DNA of 64,000 nucleotides from Psilocybe azurescens (taxonomy: Eukaryota; Basidiomycota; Agaricomycetes; Agaricales; Agrocybaceae): positions 868,001 to 932,000 of the forward strand of contig JAJIRX010000533.1 in NCBI GenBank assembly GCA_023853785.1. The letters are read 5' to 3'. The notes under the pieces are model-generated. The model saw only the letters and a program-made list of their open reading frames with translations. It was not told the origin of the DNA and did no database searches. Positions 22,844-34,200 of the stretch are shown piece after piece (the stretch's first letter is position 1; the number at the start of each line of letters is the position of its first letter). Both the position numbers and the translations under genes were made by a program.

Positions 22844-23392
22844 CGCTTATGATGGTAGTAGCTATTTACATAGAAGGCGTCTATTCCAAACTGACAGAAT
22901 ATGACCACTAGTGTAATGATGTTCTATTTTTAGTCATACATGCGTTAATCTAATCAAAAGTTTCTTCGAGTGTTGATGCAAGCTGCTCAGACATACGAGT
23001 GAAATGATACTTGCCGACCAGTTGATAGATACTTTGCTCTCTCGTAAACGATGGTGTCCTACGACCGCAATAAACTTGACACGATCTTTCTGGCGGCCTA
23101 TGAAGGCACTAAGAGGACATTGTTATGGGCGTTGCCAAGTTGACTAGAGAGGGATACTCACAATTACTTGTCGAGTTTATTGAAGTCTTTGAACAGCTGA
23201 GGCCTCCAGTCTATGACCACTCTTGGCTTAGCCAAGGAAACGGGGTAACAAAGAACCCACCGACATAATGATACGCGGCTAAGTCAAGCCGTTGCACGTG
23301 TCTCCAATGTGGTGAAACGGTTGCAAAGGACTCACAGCCTGTTGCCTCTCCATTTCTCTCTTTCTCTCTATCCTCCATCTTCTCCTATAATC
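22844..23392. other. Intergenic region
   Basis: About 550 bp between divergent genes. The right end (23340-23390) is CT-rich and sits just before the GPI-protein ATG, so it is probably its core promoter and leader. Nothing else was recognised. Confidence 0.45.
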
Positions 23393-24352
23393 ATGATTCG
23401 CCCCATTGCTTTTGCCGCTCTTGTTACTTATGTTTCTGCTCAATCGTATGTCTTTCCTAAGTCAATAGCAGCGTATTTGCTCATACATTCTTCATAGGGT
23501 TACATCGCTTTCCTCTGGATGCCAAACTGCTATTACCTCAGTTGCTGCTAATCCAGATGCTGCGGCGTGCTTGTCCCCTGGCTCTCTCGTAGCCCTGGCG
23601 GCTACCAGCTCTTCTAGCACTTCGATTATTACCCCAATCAATACTTGGCTTACTAGCCTGTGTGCTGCGCCTGCTTGCTCCTCTGCTACCATTGCAGCAG
23701 TTGTCCAAAATGTCACCACTGGATGCGCTACAGACCTTGCACCCCTTGGATTCACCGCGAGCATCGCCCCCAGCATCACTGCTATTATTCAACAATATTA
23801 TCCAACTGTTAGAAAGGTCGTCTGTCTTAAGGAGTGCGTTTTTCTCAACTCAGTTCGAACCCACTCAATTGACTTTGTAATTCATATTCAGTGGAGACAC
23901 GAACTGCATAACTCAAACACTCACTAACGTTGAAAAGAGCATGGTTCCCCCATCACCCTCGAGAATCTTTCCCAAGTTGCTGCAACCACCAATTTGACAG
24001 ACCCCACCATCTCCTGTACAAACTGTGTTAAGGGAGCTTACAACATCCTTAAGACTGACCTTCCTTCTCTCGTGTCCGACGCAGACACCGAACTCCAAGC
24101 CGAATGTGGTGCCTCCTTCACAGGTAGTTATACTTTTTGACGCCATTTTGGATTTTGGATACTAAGCATCCTTGAGTAGATGGACAGACTCCTGCTGGCA
24201 TTCTTCAATCCGCGAATGCTGCCACTGCTGTTCCCGGTCAGAATAACAACAACTCTGGCGCGCTTGGCTTTGCCTCTACCCGCGGCGTCGTTGCGGGATT
24301 GGGAGCTTCAGCAATCGTCATTATCTCAAGCCTGTTCACCCTCTTGGCTTAG
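23393..24352 (+). CDS. Secreted Cys-rich GPI-anchored protein, copy 1 (apparent frameshift)
   Basis: Predicted cell-surface protein. An N-terminal signal peptide (MIRPIAFAALVTYVSAQ) is followed by a domain with regularly placed cysteines (SGCQ, AACLSPG, LCAAPACSS, TGCATDL, VVCLK, TNCITQ, ISCTNC, AECGASF). A C-terminal hydrophobic tail then follows small residues (NNNNSG, then VVAGLGASAIVIISSLFTLL), as expected for GPI anchoring. Four exons: 23393-23445, an exon from about 23499, one from about 23892, and a last one from about 24179 to the TAG at 24350-24352. One base is missing in the A-run 23933-23936: NVEK must switch frame to reach HGSPITLENLSQVA. The neighbouring gene at 25.4 kb has the same domain, cysteine spacing and intron positions, so the two are tandem duplicates. 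The function is unknown; I name only architecture. Confidence 0.75.
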
Positions 24353-25443
24353 ACAACTGGTTTTGGCTAGTGGCAAAATTTATATATGACGATGGACTAT
24401 ACTTAATTTACGGGACATTTGTATGCGGATACCTTCAATCATACCTTCGGGAGTTGTAAGCGCCTGCGACTTGATTAGATGGGAACTAATAAAATGCTGT
24501 GTTCCACATATTTCTAAGAATGATGCTATACCTCGATATTAGGGCGTTTTGAGTAAATTTTCAATGCCTTTTTCGATTTAAAAAATCACCAAAAACGGCA
24601 CCCTCGTAAAAACCCCGAAACCAACCCGAAACAACTTGATTTTCGTGTGGTCTTTTTTCAAATAGCTGGACAGTGGAGTGCACAAAAAAAGGTGAAAAAA
24701 GGTGAAAACGTGCGAAAAATCATGTAAAAGGAGGGTAGGAGCTGTTTTGCGTAGTTGAACAAACGGCGCCTTTCTTTAACATGGCATCTAAAAAAGCTGA
24801 AAAAAACATGACCGGGAAACCCCGTCGTAACAACTCGCTGTGTGTTTGCAGCACCCCTAGCAATCCATTCAGTTCTTGTATGAGCTCCACCAAAATTTCA
24901 GGCATTCGAATTTTTTGCAGTATAGATGCAAGGTCCTGGTTATCCGTGGCATAACTGATAAAACCTCAGGTTGGCAAATATGGAAGAGAAGTCGACGCGC
25001 ACTGTTCCACTCCGAATCAGCCGTTAGTTTCTAGAACCTCCTAGGTTGATGAACTGGTGACCACGCAAAAATTGACTTCCAACGAGTGTCAAGACTGACG
25101 TCTGGATAAATTTTACCCATAGTTAGACAATTATTTACACCAAGGGCTGAGAATCCCATTATCGGGCCCTCTACGCTATGTCGAGGCAAGATAGTGTCAA
25201 AATGCAACGGTTACTTTACCCCGAGTCGTTAAAAAGCTGTGACAACATGGATGATTTTGTAGCCCAACGGCTGAGAGAGACCGCAATTGCTTGGACCGCT
25301 GGAAGAGATAGTCGTAGCTTCGGACACTTGAAACCATGTTCGTGATATGGAAGGGAGTATAAATGCAGACACAGTTTTATGGACCCATCGCGCAGCCTTT
25401 TATACGCTCAGCTCTAGTTCTCTATCGATACTCTTGTTCCAAG
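24353..25443. other. Spacer between the two GPI-protein paralogues
   Basis: 1.1 kb without a supported gene. It is AT-rich, with purine runs around 24690-24720 (AAAAAAGGTGAAAAAAGGTG-like). It may hold decayed sequence from the duplication. The last 120 bp should contain the promoter of the second copy. Confidence 0.4.
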
Positions 25444-26432
25444 ATGTTACGACAATCCTCCATATTTATCACAGCCGCGATTGTAGGAGCTAGCGCCGTA
25501 GCCGCAACGAGGTAAGCACAGTTGGCAAGGATCAACGCGACCTATTCCGCAACTGACAGAATCCGATAGTATTCTAAATTCTGTATCGTCGTCCTGTAAG
25601 AATGCGCTTCAGGCAGTACTGGTTTCCCCCAGGCAGCATGCCTGAACCTCGGCACTCTTGCGTCGAATGCAGCCGCCACGAACAAGTCGGTCCCAGACAT
25701 TGCTAACATCTGGTTGAATGGATTGTGTGCATCAGGATCTTGCTCCAATTCATCCATCACGGCTGTCGTGCAGAGTGTCACCACAGGATGCTCAGACGAC
25801 TTGAATAAACTGGACCTAGCTCATTTCGGATTGACCTCCAATGCCATCCTTGACTATGCACTGCAGTTTTACCCAACTGTTCGACGGGTTGCCTGTTTGA
25901 AAGAGTGAGCTTTGTGTTTGAATTCAAATTTTCTCGGTAACTGACCACAGGGATTTGCTTCAGTGATGGCGCAAATGAATTATGCTTGCCACAGACACTT
26001 ACAGCTCTGGAGTCGATAGTTGGCAAGCTCGGTAAAGACGATCTGGACTTAACCACCTTGTTGAGCGCTGCCCAGACGCTCGCGAATTCGGACTTCAAGA
26101 ACATTGCTTGTACAGCATGCATCAAGCAGGCATACACCATTGCGGCACCAGTTTTCCCTTTCCAGGACCTCGTCAATGAAGCTCAAAAGCCTATCACCGA
26201 CACTTGTGGGGCGTCTTTTGTGGGTAAGTTGACCGTCTAATCAGAACACCGATTAAAATATGGCCTGACGCTATCTGTTCTAGATGGCAGGAATGTCACT
26301 GGCGTGTCCGAGACAGCATCCTCTGGGGAATTTAGCGCGGTCAATCTGAAGTCAGGCGCTAAATCATTCAAGAACATGGGAATGGCAGGAGCAGCGCTCG
26401 CCTCTCTTTCAGCATTCGTTCTCCTACTATAA
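25444..26432 (+). CDS. Secreted Cys-rich GPI-anchored protein, copy 2 (apparent frameshift)
   Basis: Paralogue of the gene 1.1 kb upstream. Signal peptide MLRQSSIFITAAIVGASAVA, then the same cysteine pattern (SSCKNAL, AACLNLG, LCASGSCSN, TGCSDDL, VACLK, ELCLPQ, IACTACIKQAY, TCGASF) and a hydrophobic tail (AGAALASLSAFVLLL) for a GPI anchor. Four exons match those of copy 1; the first intron ends at the TAG after CCGA near 25570, phase 2. The segment VSP..AACLNLG needs one more C in the run 25626-25630. The stop is at 26430-26432. Sequence divergence from copy 1 is high outside the cysteines and the motif YPTVRRVACLK/YPTVRKVVCLK, so the duplication is old. The role is unknown. Confidence 0.75.
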
Positions 26433-27266
26433 TTTTGACAACTTCGTTATCATCAAGTTATCATCCATAATGAGGAAGATTACAAATGGACAACACACCT
26501 GGATCTACTTATTATTTAATTAAGATAATAGACGTAACAAGTAGATGCACATATGCAACACATGCGACATTGTTCTTGAGCCTTGAGCAGCAAAAGTATA
26601 TCAATAGTAGGGCCAGGGTAAGCGGTATAAAATAGGCTGCTCTAGTGAAAGACAAATTATTCTCTGGTGTCAGGATTATAGGCAATATCTGTGGGCAGCG
26701 TTAACCAGGGACCAGGACCTGTGACATTCCAAACAGACTGTGAGTGCAAAGGTCATAGTACAACCAAGGTGGTAGTTTCGGCAAAATTCGGCGAAACGGT
26801 TTCGACATACTCGTATACGGATGTTTACCAATGTGTACTAGGTTGCAATTTAACGAATTTCGTACATGCAAAATACCTTGCCTTCGGCAGGTACATAATT
26901 ACGCCATATCACTTTAATTGCCACGTCTGGCAATACTAGCCAAGTCGACCGGATATTGACAACGCTATTCTGATTTCCGATCTGGATATGCAAACCCCTC
27001 TTTCTCGAAACCTTCAGAAGTCCAGACACAACGGTCAGCAAGTTCAAAGATCTCTATTGCCCGTTGATACCACGTCTGCGAGAACTTCTAACGAAGAAAG
27101 GCCAAGGTATACGCGGGTCACCCTTTGTTGATTTTATGCAGCTCCTCATCAACACCTGCAGGAAGGGCTTCTTCTTTGAACCCAAATCTTGCTAGAAAAT
27201 CCTTTACATCAGCTGCTCATCCTGCACAGATCATCGGACAAAAGAAAGCTACCGTAGCAACGTTCC
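26433..27266. other. Intergenic region left of the foldback element
   Basis: No supported gene. An 82-codon frame at 26691-26939 and another at 27125-27328 have no recognisable motif, and the second runs into the inverted repeat. May include degraded transposon sequence. Confidence 0.35.
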
Positions 27267-27856
27267 AAGCAGGTCCAGTATCACCCACATCTTCAGTCCT
27301 TCATTCAAAGTTTGCATCAAATACCTAGTTTTCCTGGTTAATCATAAAACTTCTGTACCATATTAATTAGTGATTTGTACGAACTTATATATTCTGCTCA
27401 TCGCTAAACTCTAATATTAGGGACGGTCAGTAGACGATTACGGGACGATTCCCATTTCGATTACTGGACGATTATGAACATGATTATGAGATAGGGGCCA
27501 ATCAAATTTCACGGAATAGATGTGAAAAAGGTAGAAATTGTCCGGTAATCGTCTGAGCAATAATCGAAATCGTTGCACGAATCTCCTCCTGACACGATTC
27601 GTGCACGATTATGCGATTCTCGACTTTCTCGTGATTCTCAGAGCGTTCATAATTGAATTCAGAATCGTTCCTTAATTATCGTCTACTCTGACCGTCCCTA
27701 ATATTAGAGTTTAGCGATGCGATGAGCAGAATATATAGGTTCGTACAGATCACTAATTAATATGGTACAGAAGTTTTATGATTAACCAGGAAAACTAGGT
27801 ATTCGATCCAAACTTTGAATAAAGGACTGAAGGTATGGGTGATACAGGACCTGCTT
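27267..27856. mobile_element. 590-bp foldback/MITE-like element with long inverted arms
   Basis: The left arm (27267 to about 27440) and the right arm (about 27685 to 27856) are inverted copies with few mismatches. Examples are GCAGGTCC/GGACCTGC at the tips, AAAACTTCTGTACCATATT against its complement, and TCTAATATTAGGGACGG against CCGTCCCTAATATTAGA. Near the centre, GGGACGGTCAG and CTGACCGTCCC are flanked by TAATATTA. The central 250 bp carries repeated ACGATT/AATCGT units. There is no coding capacity. It fits a non-autonomous foldback or MITE-type element, possibly one nested in another; the TAATATTA flanks could be an 8-bp target duplication, but the motif is itself a palindrome. Confidence 0.75.
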
Positions 27857-28380
27857 TATAAAAATTTTGCCGAACTGCTTATGATCTACTTTAGAAAAGG
27901 AAAATAATTCAGCCGATCCGTGAGGGTTCAGTCGAAGTTTCGTTAGGGTTCTCTCACCTTCCGCTTCTCTCTTCTGTGCTTGAATTCACTTGACTTTGTG
28001 TATATCGAGTTTGGCGGTTTGCTATAAATTTCATGGGATAGGATGGCGATATTAATGATGCAATAGCTGGCGTATGATCAATACACTGCGGGATATAAGG
28101 GTCAAATTGAGACGAGAAGGCTTTCGTACTTCATCTATAAATGAAAGAAGGAGGTGATAGGACGATAGACGGTGGTGACATGGCAAATGACCAACACGTT
28201 GCAGTTATTTCAAGCAAAAGAAGATGTGTGTGACACTCGTGACCCAGTAAAGGTCTCAGCGCTTCGCCATAAAGAATTAAAGGGCGCTTAGTGTGGAATC
28301 GTAGTTAAATGGTATAGCCGGGAGTGTATATCAGCACCAGTACTGCGTCAACTCGACAGAACATCATCACCTCACCCACT
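27857..28380. promoter_or_regulatory. Upstream region of the amine oxidase gene
   Basis: About 520 bp with no gene. It contains GGTATAGCCGG and a TATAT stretch at 28312-28330, about 50-70 bp before the ATG at 28381. No specific regulator site was recognised. Confidence 0.35.
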
Positions 28381-30621
28381 ATGACAGACGCTTCGAGCGT
28401 ACGCATCAAAGTAGCCCAGTACTTCGTTAACAAGAACATTCAAGAGCTTGAAGACAACGACCCAAAGATCAAGATCGGTGACTTGAAATTCTTACAAGCC
28501 CTGCCACACTACGAACCTGTTGACGACGTAACCACACAACCTGCTACTGAGCTCGACCTCGGCGCAGATTCAGATGAGGCCTCGCATCTTCCACCGTTGT
28601 TTCCGGCACCACAAGACGGCCGTGTATCCTGGAAGAGTTTACTCCAGGACGGAATGAATCGTTGGACCCCTCCGGATGACCCGTCTCAGATCCCTCCCTA
28701 TTGGCCCATTTATCCACCGTGGTACAAAGTGGCTATTATTGGGGCTGGCGTCGCAGGCCTGCGCACTGCCAAGCTTCTGCAGGATATGGGCATTCCATAC
28801 AAGATATTTGAAGCGGGCGATCGTCCTGGAGGGCGGATCTTCACGTACCAATTCAGCCCAAAAACTGCTCCAGGAAAGCACGACTATTACGATGTCGGCG
28901 CCATGCGTTTTCCAGACAACGATGCGAACAAAAGAACGTTCAAACTGTTCAAAGAGCTTGGCTTATCGAACAAGATGATTGAGTATGTCATGTCAAGAGA
29001 CGATAATATCCGTTTTTACAATAGTAAGTGCTCGATATGCATTATGCAAACCTGGGCTTACCGCTCGCGGATCCTGTATAGATACCAAAACCACAGCAGT
29101 GGTTGCGAATACGGCTGGCGACCACTTCAACGACGAGATTGTGCGTGTGCTGCGTTTATTTTTGCCACTCCTAGAGCTGACCAAACACAAGGTGCCGAAA
29201 GAGTATTTAAATAAAGAATATACTGATTTGAGAGGCAAGAAAGTTTTTGGAGTGAATGCATGCATTGCCTCCGCCTACGACCCGTTTCGAGCAGCCCTCG
29301 TCAAGGACTTCGACAAAGGTTGGAATGAGCTCATGAAGTTTGACTGGGCGTCGACAAGATCCTACCTTACGCGGGAGAAGCCAGAATATCCCTTGCCCGT
29401 CGTGCATTGGCTTGAGACCAGAGCTAGCGGGACAGGCGGCTTTGACCGAGCCTTCTCCGAGGTGAATAGTTGCCCGATTGAATGAAAAGTAGGCTGACCA
29501 TTCTGTAGGCAATCTTAGATTCATTGGAGTTTAACGATCCCCGCAAGGACGTCAAATGGTGGTGCCTCGAAGGCGGAAGTGAAGTGTTGGTCAATGCGAT
29601 GCTCGGGGCGTTGGACACCAAGCCAACATACGGTCATCGTGTCACGTCGGTAGAACCAGGCTACCTACGACCAGATATCTGTTTCCCTGATCAGTATCCC
29701 TGGCCTCGTTGGCCCCGTAGGAGCTACTTCCCTTTCATGGAGGTCAGCGTTGAGGGCCAGAAAACAGAATTTTTCGCTCACGTTGTATCCACTGTCCCAT
29801 TTGCTAACCTTCGTACCATTGATACGGAGAATGTCCCTATGACCTACAAGCAGCGCCAGGCTATCCGCACCCTCAACTATGGCCCAGCAGTAAAAGTTGG
29901 GATCAAGTTCAAGACGCGCTGGTGGGAGCAGGGCGGTCAGACTCAATCCGGAGGCGCCAGCTCTACTGATAGACAGAGCCGAGTAGTGGTATACCCCAGC
30001 TACGGCCTAGGAGAGGAAGGACCTGGTGTGTTGATGGTATCGTATAATTGGTGGGTGTGTTCCTTCTGCGTACTAGACAATTAGTTAATGACTTTACTCA
30101 GGCATCAAGACGCTACACGTTTTGGTGCCCTTATTCAAAATCCTGACTGGTCCGATCAGCTGGACCCAGAACGTAAACGCCCGCGGTGGGAGAAAGTCCT
30201 CCTTGACCAGATCTACGAGGACCTCGCCATTCTGCACAATGTCGAGGAGAGCTGGCTTCGGGAGGAAACGCTGGATTATCATGCTTTTGACTGGTATCAC
30301 AATCCATACACAATGGGTGCCTTTGCCCACTTTGCACCCGGGCAATTTAGCACCTTCTTCGCTGACATCGTGCGCCCTGCGGCTTACGGCCGCTTCCACT
30401 TTGCAGGGGAAGTCGCTAGTCACCATCACGCATGGGTCGCCGGTGCGTTGGATTCGGCGGTGCGGGTCGTAGATGAGATCATTGGCTTGGACTTCCTGCG
30501 CTTTCGCCCAAAATTTAGAAAGGAATGTGGTAGGAGCTTGGTATTCAGTGACGAGAAGAGCGCCGATATACATTTTGTCAGCGGTCTCTTTTCAAAAGAG
30601 ATCGAGGAGGCCAAGTTCTAA
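28381..30621 (+). CDS. Flavin amine oxidase, L-amino-acid-oxidase-like
   Basis: FAD-dependent amine oxidase of the L-amino-acid oxidase/monoamine oxidase group; the family oxidises amino acids or amines to imines with release of H2O2. Evidence: a dinucleotide-binding motif near residue 120 (KVAIIGAGVAGLRTAKLL), followed by IFEAGDRPGGRIFTYQF (the conserved E..D..GGR fingerprint), YYDVGAMRFP, a central AHVVSTVPF strand, and a C-terminal FAD-contact region (YGRFHFAGEVASHHHAWVAG, ALDSAVRVVDEI). Introns lie near 29021-29084, 29463-29511 and 30051-30102. The total is about 690 aa, within range for fungal LAO-type enzymes, and I saw no frame break. No signal peptide is evident, so it is probably intracellular. 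Substrate preference cannot be read from sequence. It stands alone, 520 bp after the foldback element. Confidence 0.88.
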
Positions 30622-31212
30622 ACATCATTCTTAAATCAGCTGAGGTACTATTAGTTGTGATAGTTCTGTCGCGTACCAAATGTAAACACGATGTACTTGA
30701 GTTTTTGAGACAGCGTATTAAAACAAAGAAATTTAGCATATGTGTTAGACGTTGGCAACGCTGAGTTGGACAAGTTTTAGAGTAGGCGTAGAATATGAAT
30801 CCTCTCGAGGCCCATCAGAGGTACTTACCGGCAAATGCTGGTAAATGATATAGTCCAAAAACACCCCAAGTTGGGAGCCAGAGTGCTATCAACCTTCCTT
30901 CAAGCACTAAGTTGGCAATGAGAGTACCGAACAAGTTCTATAACAGGAGTGGACAGAGGATGCTGTCGCAATTGCCAGTCAGCGGTTTGAATTCTACAAA
31001 AAATTAAAGTCCAAGTTGGGGTTACCTAAGACTCGAGTAAGCGAATAAGCGGCGAGCGCGCTTGCACTTTGAAAAGTCACGTGCTGCCATATTTGGCCGC
31101 ATGTGGTCCCCGAGGGATGGCAGGTCAACCGAGTTTATGCCGTCAGGACTCCATCCTGTCTGTTACATTCGTGGTCCTTGGTCGCTGACCAGTACTATTT
31201 ACATCGACATCG
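30622..31212. other. Intergenic region
   Basis: About 590 bp with no coding signal. It carries the 3' end of the oxidase gene and the promoter of the DUF4045/gelsolin-like gene. Confidence 0.4.
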
Positions 31213-34200
31213 ATGGACTCGTCGTTTTCTGCGACCTCAAGGAAGTCTTACGACTTGCCAAAACCGGAGACGGGTTTGGCGGAATGGACGAATAAGATCA
31301 AGGCCCTCCAGAAAGAAGTCGATGCAGACGAAGAGGCTGAGCAAAAGAGGCTTGAAGAGGAGATCGCTGCTGCCAGACAAGCGCGTCTCAGAAGAAGTCG
31401 TGGAAACAGTGCTTCGAGTCGCGTTAACAGTTCAGATATACGTATGTCACCTGTTTTATTGATTTTTACCCCTGTGATTCGTGATCGCTCATGTATCTAA
31501 AGCCACGGACAAAGAACAACTGAACTTTTCCAGCAATGTCAATGATACTTCAGCAAACGATAATCCAAGATCTGCAGCCGAGCGGGTAAATAATCAGGAA
31601 ACAGCTTTGCGTAAACTTATGGGACGAAACGATGTTTACAACCCAGACAAAATTCCAGCTTCCACTCGTGCTTCCCCCGGGAAAGCAGACACGGTATCTT
31701 TGGCTGCCTTTATTGGCGGTACTGCAACTGGTCCACGACTTAACCGTCACGCACCCCAGCAAGATGCTCATGATCCTACTCAGTACATCCAACCCGATCT
31801 GAGTGCTCCCCATCCAGTCTTTGGGCGAGGAGGTGTCGCAATGCCTGGAATGGGGTCCAAAAATGCCAAGATCTCTGCCTCCGATGTTGGCTCTGAACAT
31901 TCGGAGCGCTATCGGCCTTCAACTCTGACCTCCACCAAGTCGATGTCCTCTCTTACAAATTCGAGTACAGAGAATACAGAGAACTCTCTTACCGGCGCTC
32001 CCAAGCCTGTGTCACCACTCTCAGTACAGAAGCTGAACGAAAAGGATGAATCATCTCGTGGGAAATCAAATTATGACAGCCTGCGTAGTCAATACGCCTT
32101 CAGCGCTAGTCCAAGACCATTATCATCTTCGAAGTCGTCATCTTATCTGGCCAAGAACGAGGAACCACTTACGCGGGATACAAATGTATTATCGGGCAAA
32201 TCTGCTGATAGTTCTCGATCCAGTCAGAATTCGTTCAGTTCTACTCCAAAGTCGATATCCTCTGCTGCATCTACTCCTTCACGAACCTGGAGTACGTCTC
32301 CGACGAAATCTACGGAGTCTTGGTCGGCCCAGAACACCCTCAAATTTACTCCCAAAATGTCGACACCGTCAAATTTGTCTTCGTACTTGCCAAAAACGAA
32401 GAATCAACTACACGAGATCCGTCTCCATTGCCCACTAAATCTGCGGACAAGGACATGTTTCAGTCGAATCAGAATGCCTTCAGCTCTACTCCGAAGTCTA
32501 CCGTTTTGCTAAGTTCCACATCATACTTACCAAAGACGGAAGATACTGCTGTTCGAAGTGTTTCGCCAACAAAATCTGCTGATGCTTTCCGGACTGCTTC
32601 CTCGATTGCCTCTCGGCCCTTACCATCATACACAGGAACCAATTCTCCTAAAAATCCTACCGTTATGGGGAAAATTACAACCCCGTCTTCGTCTGCAGCA
32701 GACACTCCCCTACGCCGATTGATGGAAACGAACAAAGTTTACAATCCGGATAAGATATCCACAGCAGATGCACCGCGGAAATCTGTCGCTGAACGTGCTC
32801 AGGCTGTATCTCTTGCAGCATTCATGGGTGGAAATGGTGCCGGAATCCGCCTTAATCGTCATGCTCCTCAGCAAGATGCTCATGATCCCACCCAATTCGT
32901 TCAGTATGACACTAGTGCCCCGCATCCAATCTTTGGGAGAGGAGGGATAGCTATGCCTGGCATGACCGCCCGTAATACCACCAAAACTTCCGATGCACCA
33001 GGAAGCGAAAGCTCAGAACGCTACCGTCCTTCTACGACGACAAGGCCCACTTGGCCGCCGGTTTCAACCTCAAGGGCTGACAAGGCGGAAGAGAGACCCA
33101 TATCTCCTCAGAAGACTGGAAACCGAGAACGAACAACAAGTGCTTTTAGCTCTCAGGTACCAAACACGTTACCGTCTTCAAGCGATTGGTCTTCCTCTAA
33201 CAAAGTGGCTGGCAGACAAACCCCTACTAAGGAGGTCCGCGCCCCTGCCCCTACCAGAGACCGTACAATATCAGGTCCATCATATACCAATAATCACAAT
33301 GCTTTTATTTCTCCATCTCCTTCACTTTCGTCTTCTGTTTCAACATCTTCTCTGTCACGACCCATTCAACCCATACCCAAATCCTTGTCTTTATCTCCTC
33401 ACATTTCCAGTGCAACAAATGCTTCTCCGGCCTTCCAAACGTCCACTGCACAGAAAGACTTGACTCCAAGTATAAGCAGGCTTCAAGGTCGCGGTTTTGT
33501 GCAAAACATGGTCAAAGCCAGCGCACAATTTGAAGCGTCGCCGTCTCTTTCTCCTTCTGACAAGACACGACCCGTCAGTGCTGGTGGACGAAAAGGTTCA
33601 GTGCTGGATCGCTGGCAACCGAACGTTCAGTCGGGCTCTCCTACTAAACCGTCGTTTCCTCTCTATCCGAGAGCAATAAGAAAGTCAACCACTCATGAAC
33701 TTGATGAAAATGCTCCAGAAAGATTGCCAACTACGAAATCGTTTACGCCCTTTGATGCTCCGCACATAATCAAGTCTGTTGCTTCTTTACCGTCTTTGAC
33801 AAAGGCAACTACTATCACATCTCGTCCCTTGACCCAGGAGCCCGCTGAGGCAACTGAGCGATATCCGCAACCTCGCACACCCGGACTCGGTTCTGCGACC
33901 ACCATGGTCCTCATCAAACCCAACAAGTCTTCCAGTGACTTGACGCAATTACCACATGTTGATGAACTGGGAGTAAAGCACGATCCTTGGCGAAACCCTC
34001 AGATGCATATCAGTCACAACTCATCTACTGAGGCACCATCTTCGTCAAAGAAGCCATTGATCCATGTGCGTTAATCCTGGTAATAACTACGTCGGCATAT
34101 ACTCACATCGATGTCTTGTCTTATGTTTTGTAAATGTTCATTCACAATCTATCTTTTGCATCTATCATTTTTCTTATCTTCTACTTTCTGCATCGCTTCA

